Shown in pieces: positions 44,690 through 54,941 of a stretch of DNA of 64,000 nucleotides (its first letter is position 1; every line of letters begins with the position of its first letter). Origin of the DNA: Nereocystis luetkeana (taxonomy: Eukaryota; Sar; Phaeophyceae; Laminariales; Laminariaceae); contig JARUPZ010000002.1 in the NCBI GenBank assembly GCA_031213475.1, positions 18,153,189 to 18,217,188 of the forward strand, written 5' to 3'. The notes under the pieces were generated by a model, which did no database searches, was not told where the DNA came from, and saw nothing but the letters and a program-made list of their open reading frames with translations. A program made the translations under genes and the position numbers.

Positions 44690-45963
44690 TATTGTCAGCT
44701 TGGTGCCTTGCTACCCTGTCTGCCGTAACCTTGCTACTTTCGTCGACCGCGGAATCCCTTACACTCCTCCAGTTCCCCCCCCTCCCCCCATTCCCTTGGT
44801 CAGGGTTTCTGCCACTCCTCCTGTTGCCCCCCCTCCCTCCATTCCCTTGGGCACTACCCACGGCGGATGCGCGGCGTTGACCTCAGCTGTGCCTCAACCC
44901 TCGTGCCAAACCACCATGAACCGTTCGGCTGCTTTGAAGACCCGCCCGTACCACTTCCCCGCCTTGTCTGCTCCAGTGTACCACAACGCGGTCTCATCTC
45001 CTTAGCACCAAGGGGGAGTGTTTCGATGATCCTTCGGTGGCTCGGAACTCGCTAAGCTCTTCGACTATGCATCTATGCCGAGTCTTAAACTGTCTGCCAA
45101 GTCTCGGGTTCTCCCCACCAGCCTTCGTCCCGACCGATGCCCGACTGGGTAGTCGCTCCTTGCTTTTGCCGCGCCACGGCCCCCGCAGAAAAGAGCCGCC
45201 GTTAACGGATGGTCGTTTCGATGCTCTCGCAACGTGCCATCTTCAAGGCCTTCGCGTACGAGAGGGTCGTGTGGTCGGTATGAAGTCGATGCTGGAAGCC
45301 ATTGACTCGCAAGAGAGCTTGGTGACGAGCCGGTCGAAGCTTGGCAAAGTGTTCCGCTCTGAGGGTCCACGTCACACACCCATGCGGTAGGGTCCCAATC
45401 GCCACGGCCTTCAGCAGTCGGACGTTCAGGCTAAGCGGGGCGGTCGTCCTATCATACAACTCCGGACCGAACCGTTTGAGGCATACCCGTATGAGACGGA
45501 TCTGTGAGCCGGCTTCGAGCGAGAGGTCAGCGTTTTCGTGGATAATGCCGCCTAGGGATAAAGACCGGGCCGTCTGTTTATACCTCTGGCCTGCTGCGTC
45601 GAGAACGAGCGGTGGGGCGAGGGTTGTCGGGTCTGGGGTTCGTAGATGAAGAGTTTCTGTCTTCTCTTAGGATGCCTTCATTTTAGCGAGTCCTTCAGTC
45701 GACTTCGAGTCAATCCCTGCGTCATCGACGTACCAAATGCCCCGTACAGCCCTTCGCACGCATGCCAACGGCTCCTGCTCCTCTGTTCCGACTACTCCGG
45801 CATCTTTGAGTTGAACCAGACCCCCTTACGAAGGCCTCATCCGTACCAGTACGACGTGTATCACAGCAAAGAACAACACGTTGAACAGAAACGGTGATGG
45901 TACGCAGCCTTGCCACAGCCCCTGCGGAACATCAAACAATTCCAAGTGCTCGCCGCCATCCGT
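44690..45963 (-). pseudogene. Non-LTR retrotransposon, RT 3' half and C-terminus
   Basis: Minus-strand reading: GGEHLELFDVPQGLWQGC, PFLFNVLFFAVIHVVLVR, then IWYVDD (the catalytic YxDD box of reverse transcriptase, near 45730), LRTPDPTTLAPPLVLDAAGQ, LGGIIHENADLSLEAG, LYDRTTAPLSLNVRLLKAVA and HTTLSYAKALKMARCESIET. It ends with a 3' region having two CATTCCCTTGG units and C runs. Frameshifts and stops (for instance after VLVRMRPS) show it is dead. It belongs with the RT 5' half at 46631-47620. Confidence 0.85.
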
Positions 45964-46630
45964 CGAGTGGACAAGTGCGGGGTAGCAAGAAGAAACGTGG
46001 CCAGAGCTGCGCGGACGCCAGCGAGCTACCGTTGTCGCCGGAGTTCATAGATGACTTTGCGGCGTGTGCGGGTAAGGACTGAGTTCGGGTGACAGAAGTT
46101 TGGGTGAGACAGTTCTGCCCCGGACCAACGGTCGACTACAATGGCAATCTGAAAGGAGGCGTAACGAAGTTTGGGCGGGACCGCAGGCCGGCGCAGGAGG
46201 CCTCATTCAATCCAATACTTGCATTAAATGAAATCCACGGTAGAGAGACATAATACTACAGTAAAATGGTGATCCAATCCATGGACTCAAATTTAGCACA
46301 AATATTGGAACCATTGATTATATCGAAATGTCTCGGAATTTATATCGAATCGAGGTAACTTCTTCCGTTCGCTCCCGAAACCTCGGGAGTAGAGTTGGTC
46401 TCGCCGTTTCTTGAGACCATCCCACCCACCCGGCAATAGGAATAGTATTCTTGGGCTTGTATACCCAGATCATTTACAGGTACTAACCCCGCGCAGAGTT
46501 TGTGATTCGCCAACTTCTCTCAGCGCGGGGGGAAATACCGGACGGGACCTCCTGCCCGGCGCAGGAGGCCTCATCCAATCAAATGCTGACATTAAACGAT
46601 CCACGGTAGAGAGACAGAGCACTACAGTAG
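45964..46630. mobile_element. 667-bp insertion splitting the LINE, flanked by a 34-bp repeat
   Basis: The LINE segment CATCAAAC-ATTCCAAGTGC to CCATCCGT occurs on both sides (45930-45963 and 46631-46664, one mismatch). The inserted DNA itself holds a 75-bp direct repeat (GGCGCAGGAGGCCTCATYCA to CTACAGTA) at 46190 and 46556. Alternatively two overlapping truncated LINE copies meet here. Confidence 0.5.
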
Positions 46631-47620
46631 CATCAAACCATTCCAAGTGCTCGCCGCCATCCGTACGCAAGCGAGCCCGCATGCCTTCGTGGAAATTGGG
46701 GAAAATTGTAAGCACTTAGTTGGCACGCCAGAGCGTGTGAGTACCTTCCACAGCAGCTCTCGGTCGGCAGAGTCGTACGCTTCCTGCAGATCGATGAAGC
46801 ACACGTACAGGGGGGGTTTCCTCTGTCGTCCGAGCTCTCGCAACCGGCGCACGACGAACACCTTGTCGATCGTTGATCGTGCGGGGCGGAAGCCGCACCG
46901 TTCCTCCGGTAGTATTCCCTCGCACTCGCAGTAGTTGATATGGCGAGACCCGACGATTTTCAACAACACTTTTGCCTCCGTGGGTCACAAGCGAAACCCC
47001 TCTGTGGTTGTTGCAATCAGTTCGGTCCTTCCTTTTGACAATTGTGAAGAGCCTTGATGATCGCATTTTTCCATTGCTCGGGGAGTTCTCCTGTTACCCA
47101 AACGTTGACAGGGATTATGTGAAAGCACTGGCGGATGCGGCGTGGTCCATTTTTAGGAGTTCGGCCGGGAGGCATTATGGCCCTACAGCTTTCCAATTTG
47201 ACATTCCCTGAAGTGCTTCCGTCCTATCGTCCGTGGTTGTTTCGTCTCCGAGCGACAGTTTAAGCGGTCGCGGTGGCAGGAGGTCGATGATCGTGGGATC
47301 GAGCTTAGCGATTTCGTGTTCAAGATTTCGTGGTAGAACCCCCACCATCGTTCGCAAATTCGCACCTTGACCCGCAACAGCGTGCCATCCTCGTCCCTAA
47401 TGAAGTGCCCGCTTCGGTCACTCTCAATCCCAACCTACTTTTCGGGTGCGTTTTTTTCCGTCATGCCATCTCGGGTGCACCTCTCCCTAACCCCCCTCTG
47501 GTCACTCGGCAGCTTGAGCCGCGACTCAACGATCCTTCAGCACGATCTAGTCAAGGCATTACGTCTACTATCTTCCGACTACTAATAATAAGTCTCGAAC
47601 CTCGGTCCACCCAGCGTTAG
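46631..47620 (-). pseudogene. Non-LTR retrotransposon, RT 5' half
   Basis: Minus-strand reading in several frames, in order: RDEDGTLLRVKVRICERWWG, EIAKLDPTIIDLLPPRPLKL, TEALQGMSNWKAVGP, NCNNHRG-type block, EERCGFRPARSTIDKVFVVR (finger region), YVCFIDLQEAYDSADRELLW (motif A, catalytic Asp), then TIFPNFHEGMRARLRTDGGE. At least three frameshifts. No endonuclease domain was recognised upstream. Confidence 0.85.
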
Positions 47621-47639
47621 GCAAGCCTGCGTCTCTCAC

Positions 47640-47725
47640 GGACCGTAGCATTTGCACTTGGCGTCGACGGCGGGACACGAACCTGCCGATGAAATCACAA
47701 TCGGTTCGACGAGCTAAAGCTCTGC
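47640..47725 (-). repeat. Degenerate tRNA-like sequence
   Basis: On the minus strand GGCAGAGCTTTAGCTCG is followed by CCGATTGTGATTTCATCGG (an anticodon-arm-like hairpin) and GGCAGGTTCGTGTCCCGCC (T-arm-like). The T stem has a mismatch and the D arm is poor, so a dead tRNA or SINE head. Confidence 0.4.
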
Positions 47726-47874
47726 CTACTTTACTTTACCCAGACTACCTTTCGATTATTTCACGCGGAATGACATGAACGCTGAATCCTCGCTCTCGAC
47801 TGTCTCGCGCGGTAGAACCCGAGTACCTTCCGGTCTTGCGGACGACGCTAAGCGTGGTAGATTCCCCGCGTGTC

Positions 47875-48230
47875 GAGGTGAGGAAAAAGAATGAAGGGAC
47901 TATCTGAACTGGCTTCAAAGGCGCAGCTTCTCTTGTTCAGGAGGCTTCTTCTTGCGTGGTGGTATTCTTCCTCTCCATGATGAGAGATGGAAGGGAGCTG
48001 TTGGGAGGGATTCGATATGGGCTTGATTCAAGGCATCACAAGCCCACTCTGCTCTCCTTCCATTAACCCGCTGGACGGGTAAATACACTTGTCCCAGGAA
48101 ACGTTCCTCGGACGCTTGTCTACTCTTCTCCTATTGGCTATCCCAACCATTGCACTGCAAGGGGAACTTTAGAGCCCCGGGAATACTCTCCGGGTGCTAC
48201 ATGGTTTTCGATACAACGGGCTACCAGCTG
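47875..48230 (+). repeat. Family K repeat
   Basis: Second copy of 32450-32880 with ATGATGAGAGATGGAAGGGA, ATCACAAGCCCACTCTGCTC and CCCGGGAATACTCTCCGGG. Confidence 0.7.
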
Positions 48231-48232
48231 TT

Positions 48233-48336
48233 TTACGGGGGACCACAGTTAATAGGACCTACGGTATACGCAAAACTTACATATTTGCCTATTTTTACTA
48301 ACAATATTTGGTCCTATTTACTATGGCCCCCCGTAA
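48233..48336 (-). mobile_element. Family A MITE abutting TACCAGGTA
   Basis: Standard copy. Its right-hand flanking TA is the first TA of a TACCAGGTA 9-mer (48337-48345), and TATTAATA follows at 48351. Confidence 0.92.
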
Positions 48337-48540
48337 TACCAGGTATCTCTTATTAATAGCCACTTCCATAGCCCAATGCCACCCCATCATATCGCATGGA
48401 CTTAAAACAGACCTCTAATCAACGGAGAACATGTTGATGGGCGAGGGGAAGCACCATTAATTTGGATGAAATTGTCAGTTGCTTGGTTGGATTCGATTGG
48501 TGCGGCATACCTGGTAGATCGATAAGGGTCACACTACTAA

Positions 48541-48629
48541 CCTTTTTAGAGATGCAGTCCCGTTTTGGGGACTAACCACTCAAATTTCAAGTAGTTTGTC
48601 CCCAAAACGGGACTGCGGTCCTAAAAGGA
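48541..48629. mobile_element. Family B MITE
   Basis: Palindrome with good inner arms (GTCCCGTTTTGGGGAC); outer ends are altered to CCTTTTTAGAG and CTAAAAGGATTGA. Confidence 0.88.
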
Positions 48630-48639
48630 TTGACAGAGT

Positions 48640-49085
48640 CATCCACTAAACGGTTATGGGAACTATATTTCAGGCCGAATGTACGTGTTTTTACTCGGCG
48701 GGACTGTCGAAAACACCGGCAGACCTCCTCAGAAAAATGCTTCCAGGAGTTTTCCGAGAGCTTTCTTGAACAATCCCCCGTTTCTCCAGAGCATCCGTTT
48801 CATTTTTGGCTCAGCCAATCAGTTTTCTCTGGAGGGTACAAAATAAACGTGTTTGTCAAGAACTGGGCCCAGAAATAATGGATCATCGGATAATTTTGGG
48901 TGAAGGAGAGATCGTGTGGTCCTCAGAACCGGCGATACGGACGAGCAGTCAAGCAACGACTCTGGAGAACCGGAAGATTTGTTCAACAAACTTCTCGGAA
49001 AACGAAGGGGAGCATCCTGGGGAGTCTACCGGTGGTTTTGACAGTCTCTCCACGTAAATCGCAGGTTTTTGGGGGAAAAAAACGG
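48640..49085. other. Unassigned DNA
   Basis: About 450 bp with two overlapping plus-strand frames (48630-48878, 48806-49057) and no recognisable domain. No repeats detected. Confidence 0.35.
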
Positions 49086-49121
49086 TACTTAGAGCCGTTA
49101 AAAAAACTCCCATACATAGTA

Positions 49122-49225
49122 TTACGGGGGACCGTAGTTAATAGGACCTATGGTATACATAAAAACCTATACATTTAGCCATTTTTACTAACAATTTTTG
49201 GTCCTATTGACATGGTCCCCCGTAA
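49122..49225 (-). mobile_element. Family A MITE
   Basis: Flanked by TA (49120-49121, 49226-49227). Left arm TTACGGGGGACCGTAGTTAA; one base shorter in the right arm. Confidence 0.92.
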
Positions 49226-49229
49226 TAGA

Positions 49230-50810
49230 GGGTCTGCATAGTGAATATATATATTATAATAATATATATATATTATCTGTATTGGGAGTATACAGAGTAA
49301 CTCTGATTGATAACACCGTCCATGCTTCAGGTCGTCGGATTCTACTGTTAATACTTGTTGCATGCAGTTACCCTTCATTCCGTGAATTGTACGATTGGAG
49401 TAAGCGCTGGACAGCAGTGTCAGACAGAAGACAAATAATGGAATATTATTCTGGTGATATCCATATCAGAACAGTGCGGGTTTATGGTCGGTGCTTCGTT
49501 GAAATGCTTGGGGGCGGGGTTGGGGGGGGGGGGTTGGGGGGGGGGGGGGCTCAGTTGCTGTTTGACGGATGGCATGCAGGAGAGGGGGAGTTCTTTGTTT
49601 TGTCGGGAAGGAGGTTCGTACATGCGTCAATCGGTTTGAGATCCAGGGCATTCATTATCGTCCATATTTGCGGGATAAAAAAAACGCGGGCAACAAGAGA
49701 GTGGCGTCTCAGCATCTCAGGGCTGAGATAGTGACGCAAGGCCCCTTTTTGTTGGGTTTGCACATCTTGGGAACTTACTAGATGTATGCCAATGGAAACG
49801 CAAAGTTTACATAGAAAGTTCGAAGCCCAAAGATACCCGCAAGAATGTTTCAGGTACAGCTTGCTACGAGCACGATTCTTACAACGGAAAGTTTCAGACT
49901 TTTGGAAAAGCCTGAATATACAACTCTGGGGTCGACGTTGGGCCAAGATCGGTTTCACGAAAAACTCAGGCGGATGTTTGGTTCGAAGCGGCGAGATTCC
50001 GAGTCCTCGACAGACATCGATCGACAAAGCCAACGACTGCGTCAAGAATTCTTGACGGAGTGCGTTTGTTAGGGGCTCCGACCCACCCTAGGGTCGCCGT
50101 GTTCACACCATAGCCGGTGACATGCGGCGGGCGCTGGCCACGCGTATGATAGAAAAAAAAAATGGTCGCTGGTGTGCACAAAACAGATGTCAAAAATTCT
50201 CGACCCGTCTCGAATGGCAAAAAAATGTTTTTTTTTTTTCAGGTTTGGGGGAAGACCGTATTAGGACGCCGCCGGCAAGCTCTCGCCTCCTAGACTGTGG
50301 ATCCACCTGATATCTCCGAGAACATCTTCTAGACTCGTCGGCATTGCCCGACACCAAACGGGTTAGCCTTGGGCTGGGTCTGTGCCGAGATCGAGCGTCT
50401 ATCGTCGCACGATTTTTACCAGCGTGCCAATAATTTGGAACGAGAAAAAAACTAATTGCGCCGCCTGCAGCCGCTTGAAAAAAAAGGAAGAAACAACCAA
50501 ACATTCGCCCCCCCCCCCCCCCCCCCCTTTTTCCCCGCCACAGCGGCGCCGTTCTTTCACGCTCGTCTTCAACCTTGTTTCATCGCCTTTTTCGATGATC
50601 GGCCCCCATCACGACACACCGTCGGATGGCAAACAAAACAATACCACAATACCGGTACTTCGTATTATAGCGGCAGCGAAGTCCCCTGTCTCTCACGAGA
50701 CGTAACAGGTGTACAATGGCGTGCGGTGTTTACTGCCCGTACTCCCGATAACGTTTCAGCGCGTCTTGTTTTTGCAGCCACTGCGCATTTTGTTTTTTTT
50801 GGGGTGCTGT
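49230..50810. other. Unassigned DNA with G-, A- and C-runs
   Basis: Contains a (TATA)n palindrome near 49242-49275, a dense G-run cluster (49508-49549) and a poly-C run (50509-50527). The frame at 49786-50055 shows no known motif. Confidence 0.4.
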
Positions 50811-51047
50811 TTTTTCCCCCGTCCGATTTACTACGATCTTCGCCCCTTCTTGTCTCTCCTTCCTGGTCGTCACTCAGATCAACCATTGGATCACCCCGTC
50901 TGTATGTTCTTCCCCCCCCTCCCCGCTTCGGCCGTGCGTGACTCGCGCTTTTGTATCGCGGGGAGACTTTGGACCCTTTTTGTTCCCCCGTCGACTCGCG
51001 CCTCGAATTGCGCCTACCCACGCTCTCTACAAACTATTACTATAGTA

Positions 51048-51159
51048 TTACGGGGGGGCATAGTTAATACCAGGTAGGACCTATGGTATACATAAAAACC
51101 TATATATTCGACCATTGTTTCTAACAATACTTGGTCCTATCAACTATGGTCCCCCGTAA
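51048..51159 (-). mobile_element. Family A MITE containing TACCAGGTA
   Basis: Flanked by TA. The left arm reads GTTAATACCAGGTAGGACCT where the family has GTTAATAGGACCT: one TA replaced by TACCAGGTA, with nothing else changed. Confidence 0.94.
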
Positions 51160-51298
51160 TAGGCGCTCTCAGCAGTCGAATCCGTTTTTTTTTTTTTTTT
51201 TTTTTCGGCGAGTACAAAACAACCTCGAAAGTTCGACCCAAAGTGGGATTCGAACTCCAGCATCAACTCCAAGTAGATTTCGGGGGTACCGCTACTAA

Positions 51299-51388
51299 CC
51301 TCGTCTAGAGCTGCAGTCCCGTTTTGAGGACAAACCACTCAAATCACAAGTGGTTTGGCCCCAGAACGGGACTGCGGTCCTAAATGGG
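51299..51388. mobile_element. Family B MITE inside a SINE head
   Basis: Arms CTGCAGTCCCGTTTTGAGGA and GGACTGCGGTCC. Outer ends changed (CTAACCTCGTCTAGAG, TAAATGGGTTGA). Confidence 0.87.
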
Positions 51389-51424
51389 TTGATGGACCAC
51401 CGGGGTGACCGGTGCAGACTACTA

Positions 51425-51513
51425 TTGCGGGGGACCATAGTTAATAGGACCTATGGCATACTTGAAAACCTGTACATTTGACCATTTTTACTAACAATAT
51501 TTGGTCCTATTAA
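51425..51513 (-). mobile_element. Family A MITE, right end lost
   Basis: Left tip TTGCGGGGGACC with TA before it. The right arm stops at GGTCCTATTAA and continues GGGTCAT then TATTAATA. Confidence 0.87.
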
Positions 51514-51756
51514 GGGTCATTATTAATAGTAATATTAATTATAGTAATGCTTTGCGGGAAAGCATGGTAGTGATAGCCAAATATAGTGCGCAACCACGGC
51601 ATGGAGGGGGGCGGCTGCACAGTTTTTAGATCCCACCTGGGTTTTGATTGCTACGAATTACTAATAATATGATGGCGCACCGTAGTATTAACCTTAGTAC
51701 TGTATAGTGCAATGCTACTGCCGTTGTTGTAGATAATAGCGCATGCGCCAGTACTA

Positions 51757-51847
51757 TCCCTATTAGCACCGCAGTCCCACATGTGGGGACAAAGCACTCA
51801 ATTTCTAAGTAGCTTGCCCCCAAAACGGGACTGCGATCCTGCAAGGG
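51757..51847. mobile_element. Family B MITE
   Basis: Left arm TCCCTATTAGCACCGCAGTC diverged; right side ends at TTAA (51848-51851). Confidence 0.83.
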
Positions 51848-51876
51848 TTAAATAACACTACAGTAGCACTGAAGTT

Positions 51877-51975
51877 GCCGGCGTCCCCGGTGACTTCGTA
51901 GGTGGTCCGCGTGCCTACTATTAACAAGATCAATTTTCGTGGGTTCAAGTCTCACCGAGCGCATCCTCATACTAA
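51877..51975 (+). mobile_element. SINE family 2, head fragment
   Basis: GGCGTCCCCGGTGACTTCGT, GGTCCGCGTGCCTACTA, then GTGGGTTCAAGTCTCACCGA as T-arm. Has an extra TTAACA relative to the copies at 32210 and 58470. The body is missing. Confidence 0.75.
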
Positions 51976-51984
51976 GGTGTTACC

Positions 51985-52245
51985 CTGTTGCCAATTACCC
52001 GGGTACTCGCGAGTGTTGCTCGGCTTGCTAACACCCGTCACGGGCCCGGGAGTTTGGGCCCCGGGCACTCGGGTACCTGGCTGTTGGGCGGGTACCCGGG
52101 TGTTAGACGGGTAGCCGCCGTTAAACGGCGGATACCCGGGTACCTGCTCAACTCAAAATGGCCGCAAATACTCGCGAGTACCCGGGTATTTTTTCACAAA
52201 GTTGGCGGGTACCCGTTTAAGACGGGCGCTCATCGGGTAAGGTAT
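51985..52245. repeat. GGGTACCCG-rich repeats
   Basis: The palindrome GGGTACCCG and variants occur at least six times, mixed with CTCGCGAGTA. It resembles the words of the array at 4690-5010 but lacks a fixed period. Confidence 0.6.
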
Positions 52246-52289
52246 ATTATATTTTGTTTGAATGCTACTATTGATAAGAGTCGGTGCTC

Positions 52290-52695
52290 TGGAGCTCGAG
52301 CCCCCACGTGGGTCGAACGTTTGAGTTTATTTGCAAGAAGAAGAAGAAAAAAAAAACTTAACAGAATCATCTGCTGAGAGCGCCTACTAATAGCAATAGT
52401 AACGTGCGTGGGGGGCAACTCGATGCTATTACTAGTCGGCAAGGGAAGAAAGGTCCGAAGTCTTCTCGCGATAAAAACGCCTTCCAAGGCAAGAACCGTA
52501 GCGGGGAGCCATAGTAAATAAGACCAAATATTGTTAGTGAAAATAGGGAAATATATAGGTCTTTGTGTGTACCGTAGGTCCTATTTACTATGGTCCCCCG
52601 TAATAATAGTATGTGACCCCGGATCTGACTTGTACGACTATAACATTGATAAGAAGGAGAGAGAAAAAGAGGGCGAAAAAAATAAATGGGATACG
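52290..52695 (+). mobile_element. SINE family D, diverged, with a MITE inside
   Basis: Starts near the T-arm (CACGTGGGTCGAACG), then GAGAGCGCCT, TCTTCTCGCGATAAAAACG, CCGTAGCGGGGA, the family A MITE, and TATGTGACCCCGGATCTGA to an A/G-rich tail. Confidence 0.75.
52502..52603 (+). mobile_element. Family A MITE within a SINE
   Basis: Left tip merged with the SINE (GCGGGGAGCCATAGTAAATA); right arm CTATGGTCCCCCGTAA complete. Subfamily AAATAAG/CCTATTT. Confidence 0.88.
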
Positions 52696-52696
52696 G

Positions 52697-53235
52697 GGGG
52701 GGGGGTACTCGATAGGAGAGGTGTTACTCGATTTCATGCATGGCCGTAGTCGTATGTATGACCATAGACCCTCGCATCCCTACAATGCCGGGACGGAGCA
52801 TGTCGGGTTTTCACCGACCAGGCAGACCTTGCTTGCACCAAGCGCGAAGCGCCGTGAGGTGTCCGGCGAGTCGAATAAAAGGGTGAGCTGCATCCTACTA
52901 AGAACCGCTTGCGAGGCGAACTTGCATATGGATGACAGCTTCTATGAGTTAATTTAATTTCCGGAGTAGGCACTCCCAGAGACTTCCAGAGACAGCAATG
53001 GGAGTACTATGTAATTGCCTCTTGGGTGCCCTACCTTGAACACTACGTGACACGATCAATTCTCTTGTGCGGAGTAAAGGTTCTTTACCTCGCACAAACA
53101 ATTTAACTCGACGACCCGCTGTGGGCAACCGCCAAAAAAAAAAAAACGATACCCTGGTTGATAGTGAGCGGCATGTTTTACAGTGTCGTTGCCAACCGAC
53201 GCCAACCCAACCTATATAGGGGGGGGGGGGGGGGA
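52697..53235 (+). repeat. Family C dispersed repeat, longest copy
   Basis: Begins at a G run with TACTCGATAGGAGAGG, then GGCCGTAGTCGTATG, GCTTGCACCAAGCGCGAAGC, GGTGAGCTGCATCCTACTAA, GACAGCAATGGGAGTACTAT, GTGCGGAGTAAAGGTTC, an A run, CCAACCCAACC, and ends at another G run (53220-53234). It has no coding capacity and no clear terminal inverted repeat. Confidence 0.8.
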
Positions 53236-53239
53236 GTTT

Positions 53240-53458
53240 CGCCGAGATCGCGAGGAAAACCTGTGACCTATGACGGTCATATACTCGTACAGTAGCTCAA
53301 CTGCGTAAAGCAAAACAGCTGGTTCGGTCAAGTGCAGTAATGATGCTGCTGTGTGGATATGGGGGACATGCTACGGGCCATGTTCTGCCGCATTATTCGA
53401 CGTAATTCCGCCGTATTGCGCAGCAGTGCGTGACATTCCGCTACCGCTCGAGTAGAGG
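53240..53458. other. Unassigned spacer
   Basis: No recognisable features. Confidence 0.3.
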
Positions 53459-53459
53459 T

Positions 53460-53740
53460 GAACTGTGAGTACCAGCCATGTCAGCCCTTCGTGCCCTGTG
53501 GGACCCGCAGGCACTCATTCATCTCAGCTCCTTGCTCACCCTGGAGACTCGCGAGGACTCGGCCGTTTCTGTTACCCATGTGGTACCTTCGAGACTCGCG
53601 CGTAGTCAGCCATTTCAGCTCCTGGCACCCCAGGGACTCGCGAGGACTCTGTCATTTCAGCTTCTCGTGCCCAGGGAACTCGCGGGGACCTCACGGTCAT
53701 TCGGCTTCTGGTACCCTGAGGACTCGTACTCGCGCGAAAC
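53460..53740 (+). repeat. Tandem repeat, about 45-bp units
   Basis: Five units each with GACTCGCGAGGACTC-like and CATTTCAGCTYCTGGYRCCC-like segments, at about 53545, 53589, 53634, 53677 and 53719. The 177-codon frame across it reflects the repeat. Confidence 0.8.
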
Positions 53741-53744
53741 TGCC

Positions 53745-54940
53745 GGCTATTATTTTGTACGTATGCCCTGGATAGGTAGGGCAGTTGCGGCGGTCGAAGA
53801 ACAGGCTCGAGTACGTGATGAAGAACAAGCAGCAGCACGAAGTACTGTGGTATACTGCTGTATTATGTTGATGAGCGTCGGCCCATCCATCGAGCACACG
53901 AGACCAGAAGACAGCAGCAGCGCGGCTCCCGCCACTAACCGGGGGGGGGGGGGGAACTGGGGGGGATTAAGATCGAGGCTGGGGATGGCCCAGGCGATCC
54001 GACGGCACTAATAATAATACTAATTTTCGTCTCGTAAACGACTAGGGCGACCCACCCATGTCGAAACCCCCTCGAAAACCGAGCGTTAACAACGGACGGC
54101 ACTTCGGGATTGAACCACCCGGAATATACACCATTCGCCCAAGACCACATTCAACACACCCGCTACATTTTATGTCACTGCGCCTCCTACCGCTTCTCCC
54201 CCTCCGTCCGTCCTCCCGCCGTGAAACAATGTGTACGGGGAGATAGGCGGGGAATGATAGGACGCCCCCACGATTCTTACGATTCTTCCCCTGCGCGGAG
54301 CTCACGGAGGGTCTCTTCTTCCGCTCGTTCGCGCTCGTTGCTGCCTCGATTTTCTTGTCAGGCATCTGTCTATGTATCTATGACATGCTTTCTCGGTATT
54401 CTCCGGTATACGCTTGCCGTTGATCGGCGGTAACTTGCTCGCTTTTTGTTCAGTGGAATCACGTATAAATGTATTGCATGCCAGGAGATGGCAGTATAGG
54501 CCAGTGAAGGGCGGTGGTCCAGGCTTAATGCGCTGGCTCTATCTAGTGTAGGGTCTCCTGGCGTTTCGCCTGACGACGCCCGAAGCTGCCGTCTCCTGGC
54601 ACTTTTCAAGCTGAAGCGCGGTCTAAAAGTATTTTCGTTTTTCGATGTATCCTGAAGCCACCCTCTGTCTGAACCATCCCGCCTATTGCCCAGGTTAATT
54701 GTTTTGGTAACAATCCGTTCGTCCAACTCATCTAAATATCCTCCGGCGGTTACGTTGTTTCCCCGTTACTCCCCACACGCCAGGCGCGAGGTTTCTCCAA
54801 GAGACAACCTTTCCGCCCTACGGTCGCACGGTCGATCGTGGTTTGTGACTAAACATGTACCGCCTCAGCACGGAATAAAGCACACCCCGGTGATATCACT
54901 TTGACCTCTAAAAATACCATCACAGAGTGTGCTGTTGTTT
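53745..54940. other. Unassigned DNA
   Basis: No gene supported. A G-run cluster lies at 53941-53969. The frame at 54110-54433 shows HTRYILCHCASY, faintly like the Cys/His end of LINE proteins, but this is too weak to call. Confidence 0.35.
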
Positions 54941-54941
54941 G

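Larger units (their letters stand above)
50815..51418 (-). mobile_element. SINE family D carrying two MITEs
   Basis: Body (TTTTGTATCGCGGGGAGACT, CGACTCGCGCCTCGAATTGC, CGCTCTCAGCAGTCGAATCC) plus tRNA-like head pieces (GGGATTCGAACTCC T-arm complement, GACCACCGGGGTGACCGG). A family A MITE (51048) sits in the body and a family B MITE (51299) in the head. An old copy judging by divergence. Confidence 0.8.

Noticed and set aside
50509-50527. Assembly gap marker
   Set aside because: It is a C run like many others here rather than a placeholder, though the exact length may be unreliable.
53478-54011. 177-codon plus-strand frame
   Set aside because: Reflects the 45-bp tandem repeat; no domain.
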